Assembly (NCBI GenBank): GCA_019916065.1
Contig: CM034243.1
Location: forward strand, 1,488,001 to 1,552,000
Length of the DNA: 64,000 nucleotides
Reading direction: 5' to 3'
From: Vitellaria paradoxa
Taxonomy: Eukaryota > Streptophyta > Magnoliopsida > Ericales > Sapotaceae
Within the stretch, counting starts at the first letter, position 1. The number at the start of each line of letters is the position of its first letter. The notes under the pieces were generated by a model. That model saw only the letters and a program-made list of their open reading frames with translations. It did not search any database and was not told the origin of the DNA. A program made the translations under genes and the position numbers. Shown piece after piece: positions 12,574 through 23,000 of this stretch.

Positions 12574-15399
12574 TTTAAATTGCTCCTACCCTTACGGGCA
12601 ATAGTTTGAGGGGGTTTGCTAGTACCAGTGCTTGTAGTATTACCCTTCTTTCCACCATGACGACTTCTAAGGACTCGCTGGAATCCATCATCATCAATGA
12701 GACTAGTGCTGGAAGAAGAAGAGATAGCAACAGTTTTGGAGGTGGGATCCTCACTCTGGGGAACATCAGCAGAGGCTCCAGGATCAGAATCAAAGCTATC
12801 ATCAATCCCAAATCTATTATCATCATCAGAGGAAATGTCATCAGCAGAATGAGAAGAGCCAACACGGCCTGAATGAAATGTCTGATTGCTGGGAATATCT
12901 TCTGACTGGAAATTAGTGGTAACACCAGGAGCTCGTCCAGGAGATAAAGAGAGAATATGAGATGCAGTCTTAGAACAAGGACCTGGAGCTATGGTAACAG
13001 CTGTGCTATCCAATCCCAAAGAAGGAGTAGTAATAGGGGCAATCACTGAAGCTGGAGTAGATGGTAGTATAGTAGGAGCTTGTTCCTGCACTGAAGTAAC
13101 AAGTATAAAAGCATCTGAGGAGGGGCGTACCTGATCAGGAGGCATAGTAATAATAGGAGGGGAAGATATAGCATAATCCTGATGTAGAGATGAAGGTCCA
13201 GCAGTATCATGAACAAAACTGGAGGAGGGAATCTCAGGTGCTGGATGGGAGATAGGGGCTGAAATCTCAGACACAATAGGTCTCTGTGTAGGTTTTGGCA
13301 CATAAACAAGTCTTTCTTGGGCAGTAGACACTTCCCCTGAAGAAGTCTTCGCTTTTCCTTTCTCATTTCCCACCCTGTCAGGAGGCCGGAGTGTGGGATT
13401 TGCAATAAAACATTTCTCCTGCTTGTGACCCAAATGCTTACATGACATGCAGTAATCTGGGAGCTTCTCAATAACAATATCCTGAACAAAACCCGACTCC
13501 TCATCACCAACCCAAACCTTTTTGGCAAAAGATGGTTGGGAAACATCACATTCAACCAACACCCGTGCAACAGTTGGTCTATTAAGAGTGGCTAGTGGCA
13601 TGATCAACTCTCAGTGGTTTACCAACAGCAGAGGCAATAGAAAATAATGCAGACTTACACTGGACTAAGTGTATGGGAAGATAAGGCAGAGTGATCCAGA
13701 CAGGGACAACTGGTGACTCTTCATTGCATCTGAATTGAGGGCTCCACTTGAAAACACGCATAGTGTGTCCCTGAACAAACCAAGACTGTCTAGTCCATAG
13801 CCTGGTGTAATCCTCTTCAAGTCTCAACTTAATCAAAATATGCCGCTTGTCAAGCAGAGAAATTTGCCAATCACCTTTCAATCCCAAAGAGGAAAAGAAT
13901 TTTCTGATAAGCTCCATTGTTGGCCTCCCAAATGAAAACTTTCCAACTAAGGAGAGCTTAAAAGGTTCAGCCATGATAGCAATCTCCTCCTTAGAAAATA
14001 AAACAGCAGGCATTCCATGATAATTAGTGAGGGGTTTAATGGGAATTTCAGGGGAATGATTTTTCCCAATTCCAAGGGCATCAATAAAAGATTTCTCTGG
14101 CCTAGGGATTTCCTTTTCAGGAGGTGATGGAGAGGCTTGGTTCGGGGGTAAATTGGGGTTTTTTTGCAAAGATTTCATTTTTTGGAGGAATGGTTAAGTT
14201 ATGGGAAAAATTACCATTTTGGGGGAGGGAAGTGTAATTTTTGGTTTTGGGAGGGTTTTTTGAAAGGGCGGGGAATTGGGAAGAGTTGGAGTTTTCAAGG
14301 TCGAAGTTGGAGTTTTTAATTTTGGAGTTAGGGTTTGCAATTTGGGAATTAGGGTTTTCAATTTGGAAATTTTCGACATTAGGGTTTTCAATTTGGGGAT
14401 TTGGATGATTAGGGTTCACATGGAGTGGGGGATTTGTTAAATTAGGGTTAGGGATTGGGATTGAGGGTTCAATTTGGGGGAATTGGGTAGTTGGGGAAAT
14501 TAGGGTTTTAGATTGGGAAAATTGGCCAATTTGGGGATTTAGGGTTTGCAATTGGGAATTCATGGTAATAGGGATTTGGGGATTATGTGAATTGGGAATT
14601 TGGGAGTTAGGGTTTGAAATTGAAGAAGAATTAGGGATTGGCTCATTAAGGGTAGTTTGGGCATTGGACATATAAAGTGTACCTAGGTTAGAATTAGGGT
14701 TTTGGAGAAAGGAGGTGGCGGCTAGGGTTTGAGGGGGGCTGGCTGCCAAGGTGGCGGCGCCGGTGGGGAGGGTCGCCGGAGTGCCGGAGATGGCCGGAAT
14801 CCGGTCGCCGGCGGCCGGCGGTATGAAATGGCCGGCGGTAGGGTGAAATTGAGGGTTTTTTGATTTTTTTGAGGGAGAACATGGTAGGGCTCGGCCATGG
14901 CAGCCATGGGTGATGTGAGACGACCTTTTTGAGATTGTTGGACGTTAGGAACTTCACCGGAAAAACCAGGTACGGTAGATCCCACATTAACGGTTGAAGG
15001 GATGAAGTTCCTATGGTTTTGATGTCGGTTTTGAGCGCCCTGTACAGCTGCTGTTAGGGCTTCGATTTGGGCATGGAAACCACCCAAAATACCTACAATC
15101 TGGTCCAGATTCAATGGGGAAGAAAGTTCTTCACGGCCGGGCAAAGGATGAGGGTTTTTGGCCGAATTTTCGTCGAAAAAAGAACCAATTCCATGAGGAA
15201 CTGCTGTGATATTTTCCAGCACCATAGGAGGGCTGAAAATCAGTCCCTTGGACGTGGAGGCACGCTGGTTTTGGTTAGAAAACATGGCTGGTTGCAAATC
15301 GGTGCCGGAGGAGGGAGGATTCTTACCGGAAACTTCAAGATTCACCATTGTAAACGAAGAGGGCAGCGGCGGTCCCTCATGTTCAAGTTCGGCAGCCAT
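12570..15399 (-). pseudogene. LINE B ORF1, frameshifted
   Basis: The ATG equivalent to that of LINE C is at 15397-15399 (MAAELEHEG...), and the stop at 12570-12572 overlaps the ORF2 start. Segments in successive frames are 14722-15399 (Ser/Pro-rich N-terminus with a QIVGILGGFHAQIEALTAAV helix), 14117-14749 (Asn-Pro repeats), 13582-14178 (DUF4283-like) and 12570-13607 (zinc knuckle CMSCKHLGHKQEKC and acidic Ser-rich tail). One break is a 1-nt insertion near 13594 (GGCTAGTGG against GGCAGTGG in C). Otherwise the domain layout matches LINE C. Confidence 0.88.
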
Positions 15400-15581
15400 G
15401 AAAGGCTGCCCGGAAGTGTTCGTCGCCAAAGAATCGTCGGAGAAAGGTTCGCCGAAGAGGGAGAAGGAGATTGGCCGGCGGCTTCGCCGGAAAACCGGCC
15501 GGACGGCGCCGGAAAAAGGTTGGCCGAGGCTATGGAGGTTGAGAGAATTTTTAGAGAGAGAAAGTAGAGAGGTTCGGTTTT

Positions 15582-15624
15582 GGTTCAGGGTTCAGGGTTC
15601 AGGGTTCAGGGTTAGGGTTCAGGG
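15582..15624 (+). repeat. Short TTCAGGG repeat between LINE B and LINE C
   Basis: About six heptamers, mostly GGTTCAG in phase, separate the 5' end of LINE B from the poly(T) of LINE C. The block is just long enough to show that both elements end within the same type of repeat. Because the sequence is periodic, target-site duplications cannot be told apart from pre-existing repeat units. Confidence 0.9.
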
Positions 15625-15924
15625 TTTTTTTTTTTTTTTTTTTAAAAAGCCTCCTTAGCGGGAGAGGGGTTTGGCAGGGACCCCTACCAGTTTATTGATA
15701 ATTGAAAAAAGAAGTACATGATGGAGGGGGACCTAAACCTTACCTCCAAGAGAAGTAATGGAAAATAATAAAGAAATAAAATAATAGAGCGGTGACTCAC
15801 CGCATTACAAAGGTAATGAAAATAGTTAAGAAAAATAAGAGGTAGAATGTGGTGACTCACCACAGAACAAAAATAAGGAGGGGGACATAAACCTGACCTC
15901 CAAAGTAAAAGATAAATGAAAAAA
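15625..15924 (-). other. LINE C 3' UTR with tandem hairpins and poly(A) tail
   Basis: It holds the invariant hairpin at 15673-15688 next to the tail and two ACT-loop hairpins, at 15789-15803 (GCGGTG/CACCGC) and 15848-15864 (TGTGGTG/CACCACA). The two stems differ from each other by a paired C-G to T-A exchange, which is compensatory. Each hairpin belongs to one half of an imperfect tandem repeat containing GGAGGGGGAC and CCTCC. Some plant L1 families are known to use a conserved 3'-end structure for template recognition; assigning that role here is inference. Confidence 0.68.
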
Positions 15925-18900
15925 CTAAAGCCTAATATGAGGAATCTCATCCGCATCAAGAGAAAGGATGCCATGAATGTCTCTGGGAAGACCCCGCTGT
16001 GTGGAAAAACTCTGGTCTTGCTGAAAAGAACAAGCCCAATTAGCCATGAAATCCGCTGCCTGGTTGGCTTCCCTGTAGACATGATGAAGCTGAATCGGGG
16101 CAGAACAGTAAAGCTGCTGAATTCGAGCAATAAGATAAGTGTACTCCCAACAACCTGAACTAGAGGAGGTGACCCAGGAAATAGCAGTAGTAGAATCAGA
16201 CTCTACAATCAGAGAAGAAAATCCACAAGAAATGGCCAGCTCTAACCCTGTCAGAATAGCGACTAACTCAGCATAGATGATGGGTTTATGATCAAGAAAG
16301 CGCCCAAATGCACCCACAAACCTGCCCAAGTGATCTCTGAGAATACCTCCAGCAGCTGAAGGACTAGGATTACCGCGAGAGCACCCATCAACATTAAGTT
16401 TCAAGGAGCCCGCAGGGGGTCTAAGCCATGATATCAGTCTCACTGTCCTAGGTCTGCAAGGCAAACATCTCAAGGCCCTCACTAATCTCACAGATAAATC
16501 TCCACGAAGCTGTGATGCTTTGAAGCCGACTGCTAAGCCAATAAGGTGCAAGTCTACTGTGATGTTATGAATAACCCGCAATACATGGAAGGGGGTGCCA
16601 TCAAATCTACAAGCATTACGAGCCTTCCATATGTGCCAAAGTACATTGCAGGCAACCATAATCCTGATATGGCACGCTGAAGGGAAGCAACGGCACCAAT
16701 GAAGGAGCAGAGAAGAGATAGAAGAGAACTCATAGAAATGAAGCCCAAACATCCCAAAAAAATGAAGCCAAACCTGTCGAGTCAGGGGACAATGCAGAAA
16801 AAGGTGGCACTGGGTCTCACTGGCACAGCCACAAATACAACGAGAAACCATCTGAAAACCTTTGCTTGCCAATGAATCATCTAAGGCAACAAAACCATGT
16901 AAGAGCCGCCAAATAAAAAATGAAACCTGAAGAGGGATGTGCCTCTGCCAAATAAATGAAAAGATAGGCCTAACAGCCATAGACGCCCTGATGTGGTCCC
17001 AAGCAGAGCGAAGAGAAAAGCCACCATCTAAAGATAAACTCCATCTGATCTGATCAGGGCCTTGCTGCCAGGTAGGAATCAGAAAAATCTGCTCAGCGAC
17101 AGAGGTGGGTAAAACAGCCAATATCCTCTCCCTATCCCACCCTGTATCCGTCCAGTACGAAGAGACAGAAGCTGATGAAGCTGCCAGAGGATTAATAGAA
17201 ATCAAAGGGGTAGAGCCCACCCAACAATCATACCAGAAGCTAGAGTTCCCTGAACGCACAAACCATCTAATAAGGGGCTCAGCAGTCGTCCTAATAATGC
17301 AAAGGCGTCTCCATAAAGGCGAGGCAGGGTACGCAAAAGGAACCATATAAGGATGAGAAGCATGGCAATATTTGGCCTTCATAAAGGAGGCCCATAATGA
17401 TTGTTGGGCTCTAAAGTGCCACCAGAGTTTGATCTCACAAGCCGTGACCACATCAACAAATGAACGAACCCCAATTCCCCCTTCGTCCACGGGAAAGCAT
17501 ACAGAAGCCCATTTACACCAATGAATTTTCCTTGAGGTATCTGTGTCACCCCAAAGGAATTTGGTAAATAGACGCTCCAGCTGGTGAAAGACATCAGATG
17601 GAGGCCTCAACACATGGAATAAATAAATGGGCATGGAAGATAACACATGCCTAATCAGAATAATTTTACCCCTAAATGAAAGAAGTCGGTTGGCCCAGCC
17701 AGAAATTTTATCTCGAACCTTCCGCACTAGATCTTCGAAGAAAGCAATCTTAAGATTACCCAAGTAAATTGGGCATCCCAAATAAGTGAAAGGAAGGTCA
17801 CCCCTCTGAAAACCTGTAACATTATGAATAATGTCCCTTCTTGAACCAGTAGACACTCTGCCTGTATAATATCTGCTCTTAGCCTGACTTACAAGCTGGC
17901 CAGAGATGTTCTCATATCTATGAAGGACATCCATGATGTGACGAAGACTATCTCGGCTCCCATTAGCAAAAATGATGATGTCATCAGCAAAACTTAAATG
18001 GGAGATAGTGATGGGAACTCCTGTAGTGTAAGCAACAGATGGGTACCTAGCTACCAGATAATCTAAACTCCTGGATAAATATTCAGCTGCAATAATAAAC
18101 AGGCTGGGAGAAATAGGATCACCTTGGCGTAAACCCCTTTGTGACTGGAAGAATCTCGAAGCAACTCCATTAATCATCACAGAAAACCAAGGAGAAGTAA
18201 TGGCTCTATGCATCAATGAGACCCACTGCTCCGAAAAATCAAAGGCCCGAAGCATCTGAAACATAAAAGACCATGACATGCGATCATATGCTTTAGCCAT
18301 GTCCAGTTTAAGTACCACATTACCCCCACGAGTCCTTCTATTCAAATCATGCACTAACTCTTGGGCAAGTAAAATGTTATCATGAATCAATTTGCCTGGC
18401 ACAAAACCACTTTGGGCAGGAGAGATAAGCTGAGGTAAGAGTCGAGAAAGCCTGGAAACCAGAATTTTGGTGATGACTTTATTACTCACATTACATAGAC
18501 TGATTGGCCTAAAGTCAGCCCAAGTAGCAGGAGAAGATTTTTTAGGCAGCAAAACAAGAAGAGTGCTGGAAAAACCCCTAGGCAAAGGTGATCCACCAAA
18601 ATAATCCAGAACAGCGGCATAAAGATCCTTGCCAATAACCTCCCAACAGGCCTGGTAAAATCTACTACAAAAGCCATCAGGACCAGGAGAGCTATCTGAA
18701 TCAATAGAAAATACTGCCGCACGAACTTCCTCAATAGTAGGAAGACCACAAAGAGCAATATTATCGTCCTCAGTCACCAAAGAGGGGATAAAGTCAAAGT
18801 CCCTCGCAGAGAAAGCAGAGTCATCACCAGTAAGAAGAGTCTGAAAATAAGATACCGCTGAGTCCCTAATAGCATCAGTATCAGAAATCCACATGCCATC

Positions 18901-20025
18901 ATCCCCCTGAATACGATGAACTCCAAGGATATGGTGTTTCTTTCGAGTCATAGCATGAAAAAATTTGGAATTAGCATCCCCCTCTTTCAACCATCTGACA
19001 CGGGATTGCTGTCTCAAAAATGATTCCTCTCTGGATAAGGCCTGGAGTAACTGGGCTTTAGCTAGCTGTAAGGCAGAACGATCCATATCAGATCCTGAAG
19101 CATCAAATAACCTCTCCCTAAATAACACCTCTTGTTCAGCCTCCTTCACTTTGTCAAAAACATTTCCAAACACCTCTTTATTCCATTGCTTGAGTCGGTG
19201 TTTGAGTCTAATCAGCTTCTGCTGGAAAGCAGTCATACCGTAAGAATTTACAGGCAAAGACCATTCCTGTTTGATGATTTCCAACAATTCAGGATGCTTC
19301 AACCATGCATGTAAAAATTTGAATCTGCTTGGGCCCCGAGTCTGTCTAGACTCACATGATAAGAGAAGAGGAGAGTGATCAGAGCCAGTGCGGTTAAGAT
19401 GTGAAACTTTGAATACCAAAAAGCGACGCGCCCATTGGTTATTAACCACAACCCGGTCCAATCTACGCCTGGTAAAACCATTAACCCAAGTATAAGGAGT
19501 TCCTTCAAACCCAGCATCTTCCAGACCACAATCCATAAGAGCCACATTAAAATCATCAATGGCTGATTGAAGTTGGGGATGACCCCCAACCACCTCAGAG
19601 TGCTGCTGAACAACATTAAAATCCCCACCAACCATCCAAGGACCATCAATTTCCCCAGAAAAAGAAATCAAGGCATCCCAGAGCTCCACACGCAGTGATG
19701 CTGAACACTTAGCATAAACATAAGAAATATAAAACGGCTCAGAACTAGAACAATGGCTGACCTTGCAATGAATCACCTGTCCCATGTCATGTAAAATCTG
19801 AACACTGTATGGCTGAGACCAAAAAATCCATATTTTACCAGAAGCAGAGGCAAAAGCAGAATCCATACCCAATCTAACTCTGGAGGAAGTAATCTTGTCA
19901 GACGTAAGGAAAGGCTCCAGAATACAAAGCAGCTGAAGGTGATGAAGCTTAATAAGCTTTTTAAGTCTCCTAATAGAAGGATTCTGACCAATCCCCCTAA
20001 TATTCCAAATGAGAGACTTAATCAT
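15925..20025 (-). CDS. LINE ORF2: endonuclease-reverse transcriptase-RNase H (1366 aa)
   Basis: This protein would cut chromosomal DNA and copy LINE RNA into it by target-primed reverse transcription in the nucleus. Domains in order: an APE-type endonuclease (residues 1-225; N8 in WNIRG, E37 in LEPF, D135 and N137 in GGDFN, LDR 189-191, SDH 215-217); reverse transcriptase (about 490-760; KLDMAKAYDRM near 573, RQGDPISP near 633, catalytic FADD 679-682); zf-RVT zinc-binding region (about 993-1093, with CICGC and a later HC); and RVT_3-type RNase H (1211-1333; D1213, E1253, D1277, D1325). All catalytic residues expected for these families are visible and no stop interrupts the frame. The ATG at 20023-20025 is chosen because it overlaps the ORF1 stop and is conserved in A and B. 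The length is normal for a plant L1 ORF2. Confidence 0.95.
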   Translation of the reverse strand: MIKSLIWNIRGIGQNPSIRRLKKLIKLHHLQLLCILEPFLTSDKITSSRVRLGMDSAFASASGKIWIFWSQPYSVQILHDMGQVIHCKVSHCSSSEPFYISYVYAKCSASLRVELWDALISFSGEIDGPWMVGGDFNVVQQHSEVVGGHPQLQSAIDDFNVALMDCGLEDAGFEGTPYTWVNGFTRRRLDRVVVNNQWARRFLVFKVSHLNRTGSDHSPLLLSCESRQTRGPSRFKFLHAWLKHPELLEIIKQEWSLPVNSYGMTAFQQKLIRLKHRLKQWNKEVFGNVFDKVKEAEQEVLFRERLFDASGSDMDRSALQLAKAQLLQALSREESFLRQQSRVRWLKEGDANSKFFHAMTRKKHHILGVHRIQGDDGMWISDTDAIRDSAVSYFQTLLTGDDSAFSARDFDFIPSLVTEDDNIALCGLPTIEEVRAAVFSIDSDSSPGPDGFCSRFYQACWEVIGKDLYAAVLDYFGGSPLPRGFSSTLLVLLPKKSSPATWADFRPISLCNVSNKVITKILVSRLSRLLPQLISPAQSGFVPGKLIHDNILLAQELVHDLNRRTRGGNVVLKLDMAKAYDRMSWSFMFQMLRAFDFSEQWVSLMHRAITSPWFSVMINGVASRFFQSQRGLRQGDPISPSLFIIAAEYLSRSLDYLVARYPSVAYTTGVPITISHLSFADDIIIFANGSRDSLRHIMDVLHRYENISGQLVSQAKSRYYTGRVSTGSRRDIIHNVTGFQRGDLPFTYLGCPIYLGNLKIAFFEDLVRKVRDKISGWANRLLSFRGKIILIRHVLSSMPIYLFHVLRPPSDVFHQLERLFTKFLWGDTDTSRKIHWCKWASVCFPVDEGGIGVRSFVDVVTACEIKLWWHFRAQQSLWASFMKAKYCHASHPYMVPFAYPASPLWRRLCIIRTTAEPLIRWFVRSGNSSFWYDCWVGSTPLISINPLAASSASVSSYWTDTGWDRERILAVLPTSVAEQIFLIPTWQQGPDQIRWSLSLDGGFSLRSAWDHIRASMAVRPIFSFIWQRHIPLQVSFFIWRLLHGFVALDDSLASKGFQMVSRCICGCASETQCHLFLHCPLTRQVWLHFFGMFGLHFYEFSSISSLLLHWCRCFPSACHIRIMVACNVLWHIWKARNACRFDGTPFHVLRVIHNITVDLHLIGLAVGFKASQLRGDLSVRLVRALRCLPCRPRTVRLISWLRPPAGSLKLNVDGCSRGNPSPSAAGGILRDHLGRFVGAFGRFLDHKPIIYAELVAILTGLELAISCGFSSLIVESDSTTAISWVTSSSSGCWEYTYLIARIQQLYCSAPIQLHHVYREANQAADFMANWACSFQQDQSFSTQRGLPRDIHGILSLDADEIPHIRL

Positions 20026-23000
20026 TTTGATTTGCTCCTACCCTTGCGGGCGATAGTTTGAGGGGGTTTACTAGCAGCAGTATTTGTAGAAACATTATCT
20101 TTCTTTTTACCACGATGACTTCTAAGAACCCTTTGGAAACCATCAGCATCGATGGAGCCAGTGTTAGAAGAAGAAGAGATAGTATCAGTTTTGGAGGCAG
20201 TATCTTCGCTTTGGGGAACAACATCAGGGGCCCCAGGATCAGAAGCATATCTATCATCAGTCCCACCTTCCAGGTCATCATCAGATGAAGCATCATCAGC
20301 AGAGTGAGATGAACCAACACGGCCAGAAGGAATAGTCTGATTACTCGGGATATCCTCTGACTGAAAATTAATAGTAACACCAGGAGCTCGTCCAGGAGAT
20401 AAAGATACATTATAAGAAGCAGTACCAGAGCAGGGACCTGGAGCTGTAGTGACAACAGTACTATCCAATCCCGAATGGGGAACAATAATAGGAGCAATAA
20501 CTGAAGTTGGGACAATAGCTGGAGAAGAGTGGACATGATCCTGCAGTGAAGTAGTAATAATAGGAGCATCTGGAGAAGAACTTACCTTATCAGGAGTCAG
20601 CATAATAATAGGAGGAGACGTAGTAGCAAAATCCTGAGGCAAGGCTGACGGTCCATCATTAACTGGAACTGAACTGGAAGAAGGGACCTCAGGAATTGAA
20701 AGAGAAGTAGAGGCAGAGGTCGCAGGAGCTAAAGTAGGCCCCTTTAGGGACTTTGCCACATAAACAGGCCTTCCTTGTCCAGCAGACACCTCCTCTGACG
20801 AAGCTTTCTCTTTTCCCTTTTCATTCCCAACCCTAGCAGGAGGTCGAAGTGTAGGGTTTGCAATAAAACATTTCTCTTGCTTGTGGCCCAAGTGCTTACA
20901 AGACATGCAATAATCAGGGAGTTTCTCAATAATAATGTCTTGAACAAAACCTGACTCCTCATCACCAACCCAAACCTTTTTAGCAAAAGAAGGTTGGGAA
21001 ACATCACATTCAACCAACACCCGAGCAACAGTTGGTCTATTAAGAGTGGCAGTGGCATGATCAACTCTCAGTGGTTTACCAACAGCAGAGGCAATAGAAA
21101 ATAAAGCAGACTTACAATGGACTAAGTGTATGGGAAGATAAGGCAGAGTGATCCAGACAGGGACAACTGGTGACTCTTCATTGCATCTGAACTGAGGGCT
21201 CCACTTGAAAACACGCATAGTGTGTCCCTGAACAAACCAAGACTGTCTTGTCCATAGCCTGGTGTAATCCTCTTCAAGTCTCAGCTTAATCAAAATATGC
21301 CGTTTGTCAAGCAGAGAAATTTGCCAATCACCTTTCAATCCCAAAGAGGAAAAGAATTTTCTGATAAGCTCCATTGTTGGCCTCCCAAAGGAAAACTTTC
21401 CAACTAAGGAGAGCTTAAAAGGTTCAGCCATGATAGCAATCTCCTCCTTAGAAAATAGAACAGCAGGCATTCCATGGTAATTAGAAAGGGGTTTAATGGG
21501 AATTTCAGGGGAATGATTTTTCCCAATTCCAAGGGCATCAATAAAAGATTTCTCCGGCCTAGGGATTTCCTTTTCAATAGGAGGTGATGGAGAGGCTTGG
21601 TTCGGGGGTAAATTGGGGTTTTTGGCAAAGATTTCAGTTTTGGGAGGAATGGTTAAGTTATGGGAAAAATTGCCATTTTGGGGGAGGGAAGTGTAATTTT
21701 TGGTTTTGGGAGGATTTTTGGAAAGGGCGGGGAATTGGGAAGAGTTGGGGTTTTCAAGGTCAAAGTTGGAATTTTTAATTTTGGAGTTAGGATTTTCAAT
21801 TTGGGGATTAGTGTATTCAATTTGGGAAATTTCGACATTAGGGTTTTCAATTTGGGGATTTGGATGATTAGGGTTCACATGGAGTGGGGAATTTGTCAAA
21901 TTAGGGCTAGAAATAGGAGGTAGAGTCTCATTTTGGGGAAATTGGCTAATTGAGGGGATTAGGGTTTCGGATTGGGGAAAATGGGCAATTGAGGGAATTA
22001 GGGTTTTCAATTGAGAATTGAAGGAATTGGGGATTTGGGAATTAGGGATTTGGGAATTAGGGTTGGAAATTCGGGGGTTTTCCACATTAGGGTTGTGAAT
22101 TTGAGAAATGGGGTTCTCAATTGGGGAATTGATCAAATTAGGATTTTGTGCAATTAGGGTTTGATCCAATTTAGAGGAAACATTCAAAATTCGGAAATTG
22201 GGTAAATTAGGGCACAAAATTGGATAGGAATTGGGAATATGGCCGCTTGAATTTGGGGATTTTTCATTAAGGGTAAATTGGGCATTGGCGGGAAAAAGAG
22301 TATTAGGGTTAGACTTAGGGTTTTGGGAAACAAGTGTGGCGGCTAGGGTTTGAGGGAGGTCGGCTGCCAAAGTGGCGGCGCCGGCTGTGAGGGTGGCCGG
22401 AACCACGGGGATGGCCGGAAAAAGGTCGCCGGCGGCGGTAGAGCAAGAATTTCCGGCGGTAGTGAAGTTTGGAGGTGTTTGGGAAGGGTTTTTGGGTTGG
22501 TTTTGGTGTAAATCAACTATGGCAGCCATGGGAAGAGATGGAGAACCATTATGATCAGATCCAACAGCTTGTCGAAGGTCGGAAAACCCCTTCACTACAG
22601 TAGAAGCACTAAAGGGAAGTGCCGGCAAGGCCAAAGCTTGGGATTGCCGAGATTGAACATTGTTTTGATGTTGGTTTTGAGCGCCCTGTATAGCTGCTGT
22701 TAGGGCTTCGATTTGGGCATGGAAGCCACCTAAAATACCTACAATATGATCCAGAAGAAGTGGGGAAGAAGGGTCTTCATGGCCGGGCATGGGGTAAGAG
22801 TTTTTGGCCGGATTTTCATCGGAAACACTTCCAACTCCATGAGAAACGGCTCTGGATTTTTCCAGCACCATAGGAGCGCTGAAAATCAGTCCCTTGGACG
22901 TGGAAACATGATGGTTTTGGTTGGGAAGCATGGTTGGTTGCAAATCGGTGCCGGAGGAGGGACGATTCTCGCCAAAAACATCAAGATTCACCATTGTAGA

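Larger units (their letters stand above)
8211..15581 (-). mobile_element. LINE B, near-full-length L1-type retrotransposon, inactivated
   Basis: The poly(T) at 8211-8225 marks the 3' tail and directly follows GGTTCAGGG. The 5' end is near 15581, where TTCAGGG repeats begin. The order is 3' UTR, ORF2, a 4-nt ORF overlap, ORF1, and a 5' leader of about 180 nt that is longer than that kept in LINE C. Damage is intermediate between A and C: long ORF segments survive but are separated by small indels, and part of the endonuclease domain is deleted. It is clearly the same family as A and C. Confidence 0.92.

Noticed and set aside
15067..15658. Plus-strand frames of 150-166 codons near the start of LINE B ORF1
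   Set aside because: They overlap the coding strand of ORF1 in antisense and owe their length to GC-rich composition; no family resemblance is seen.
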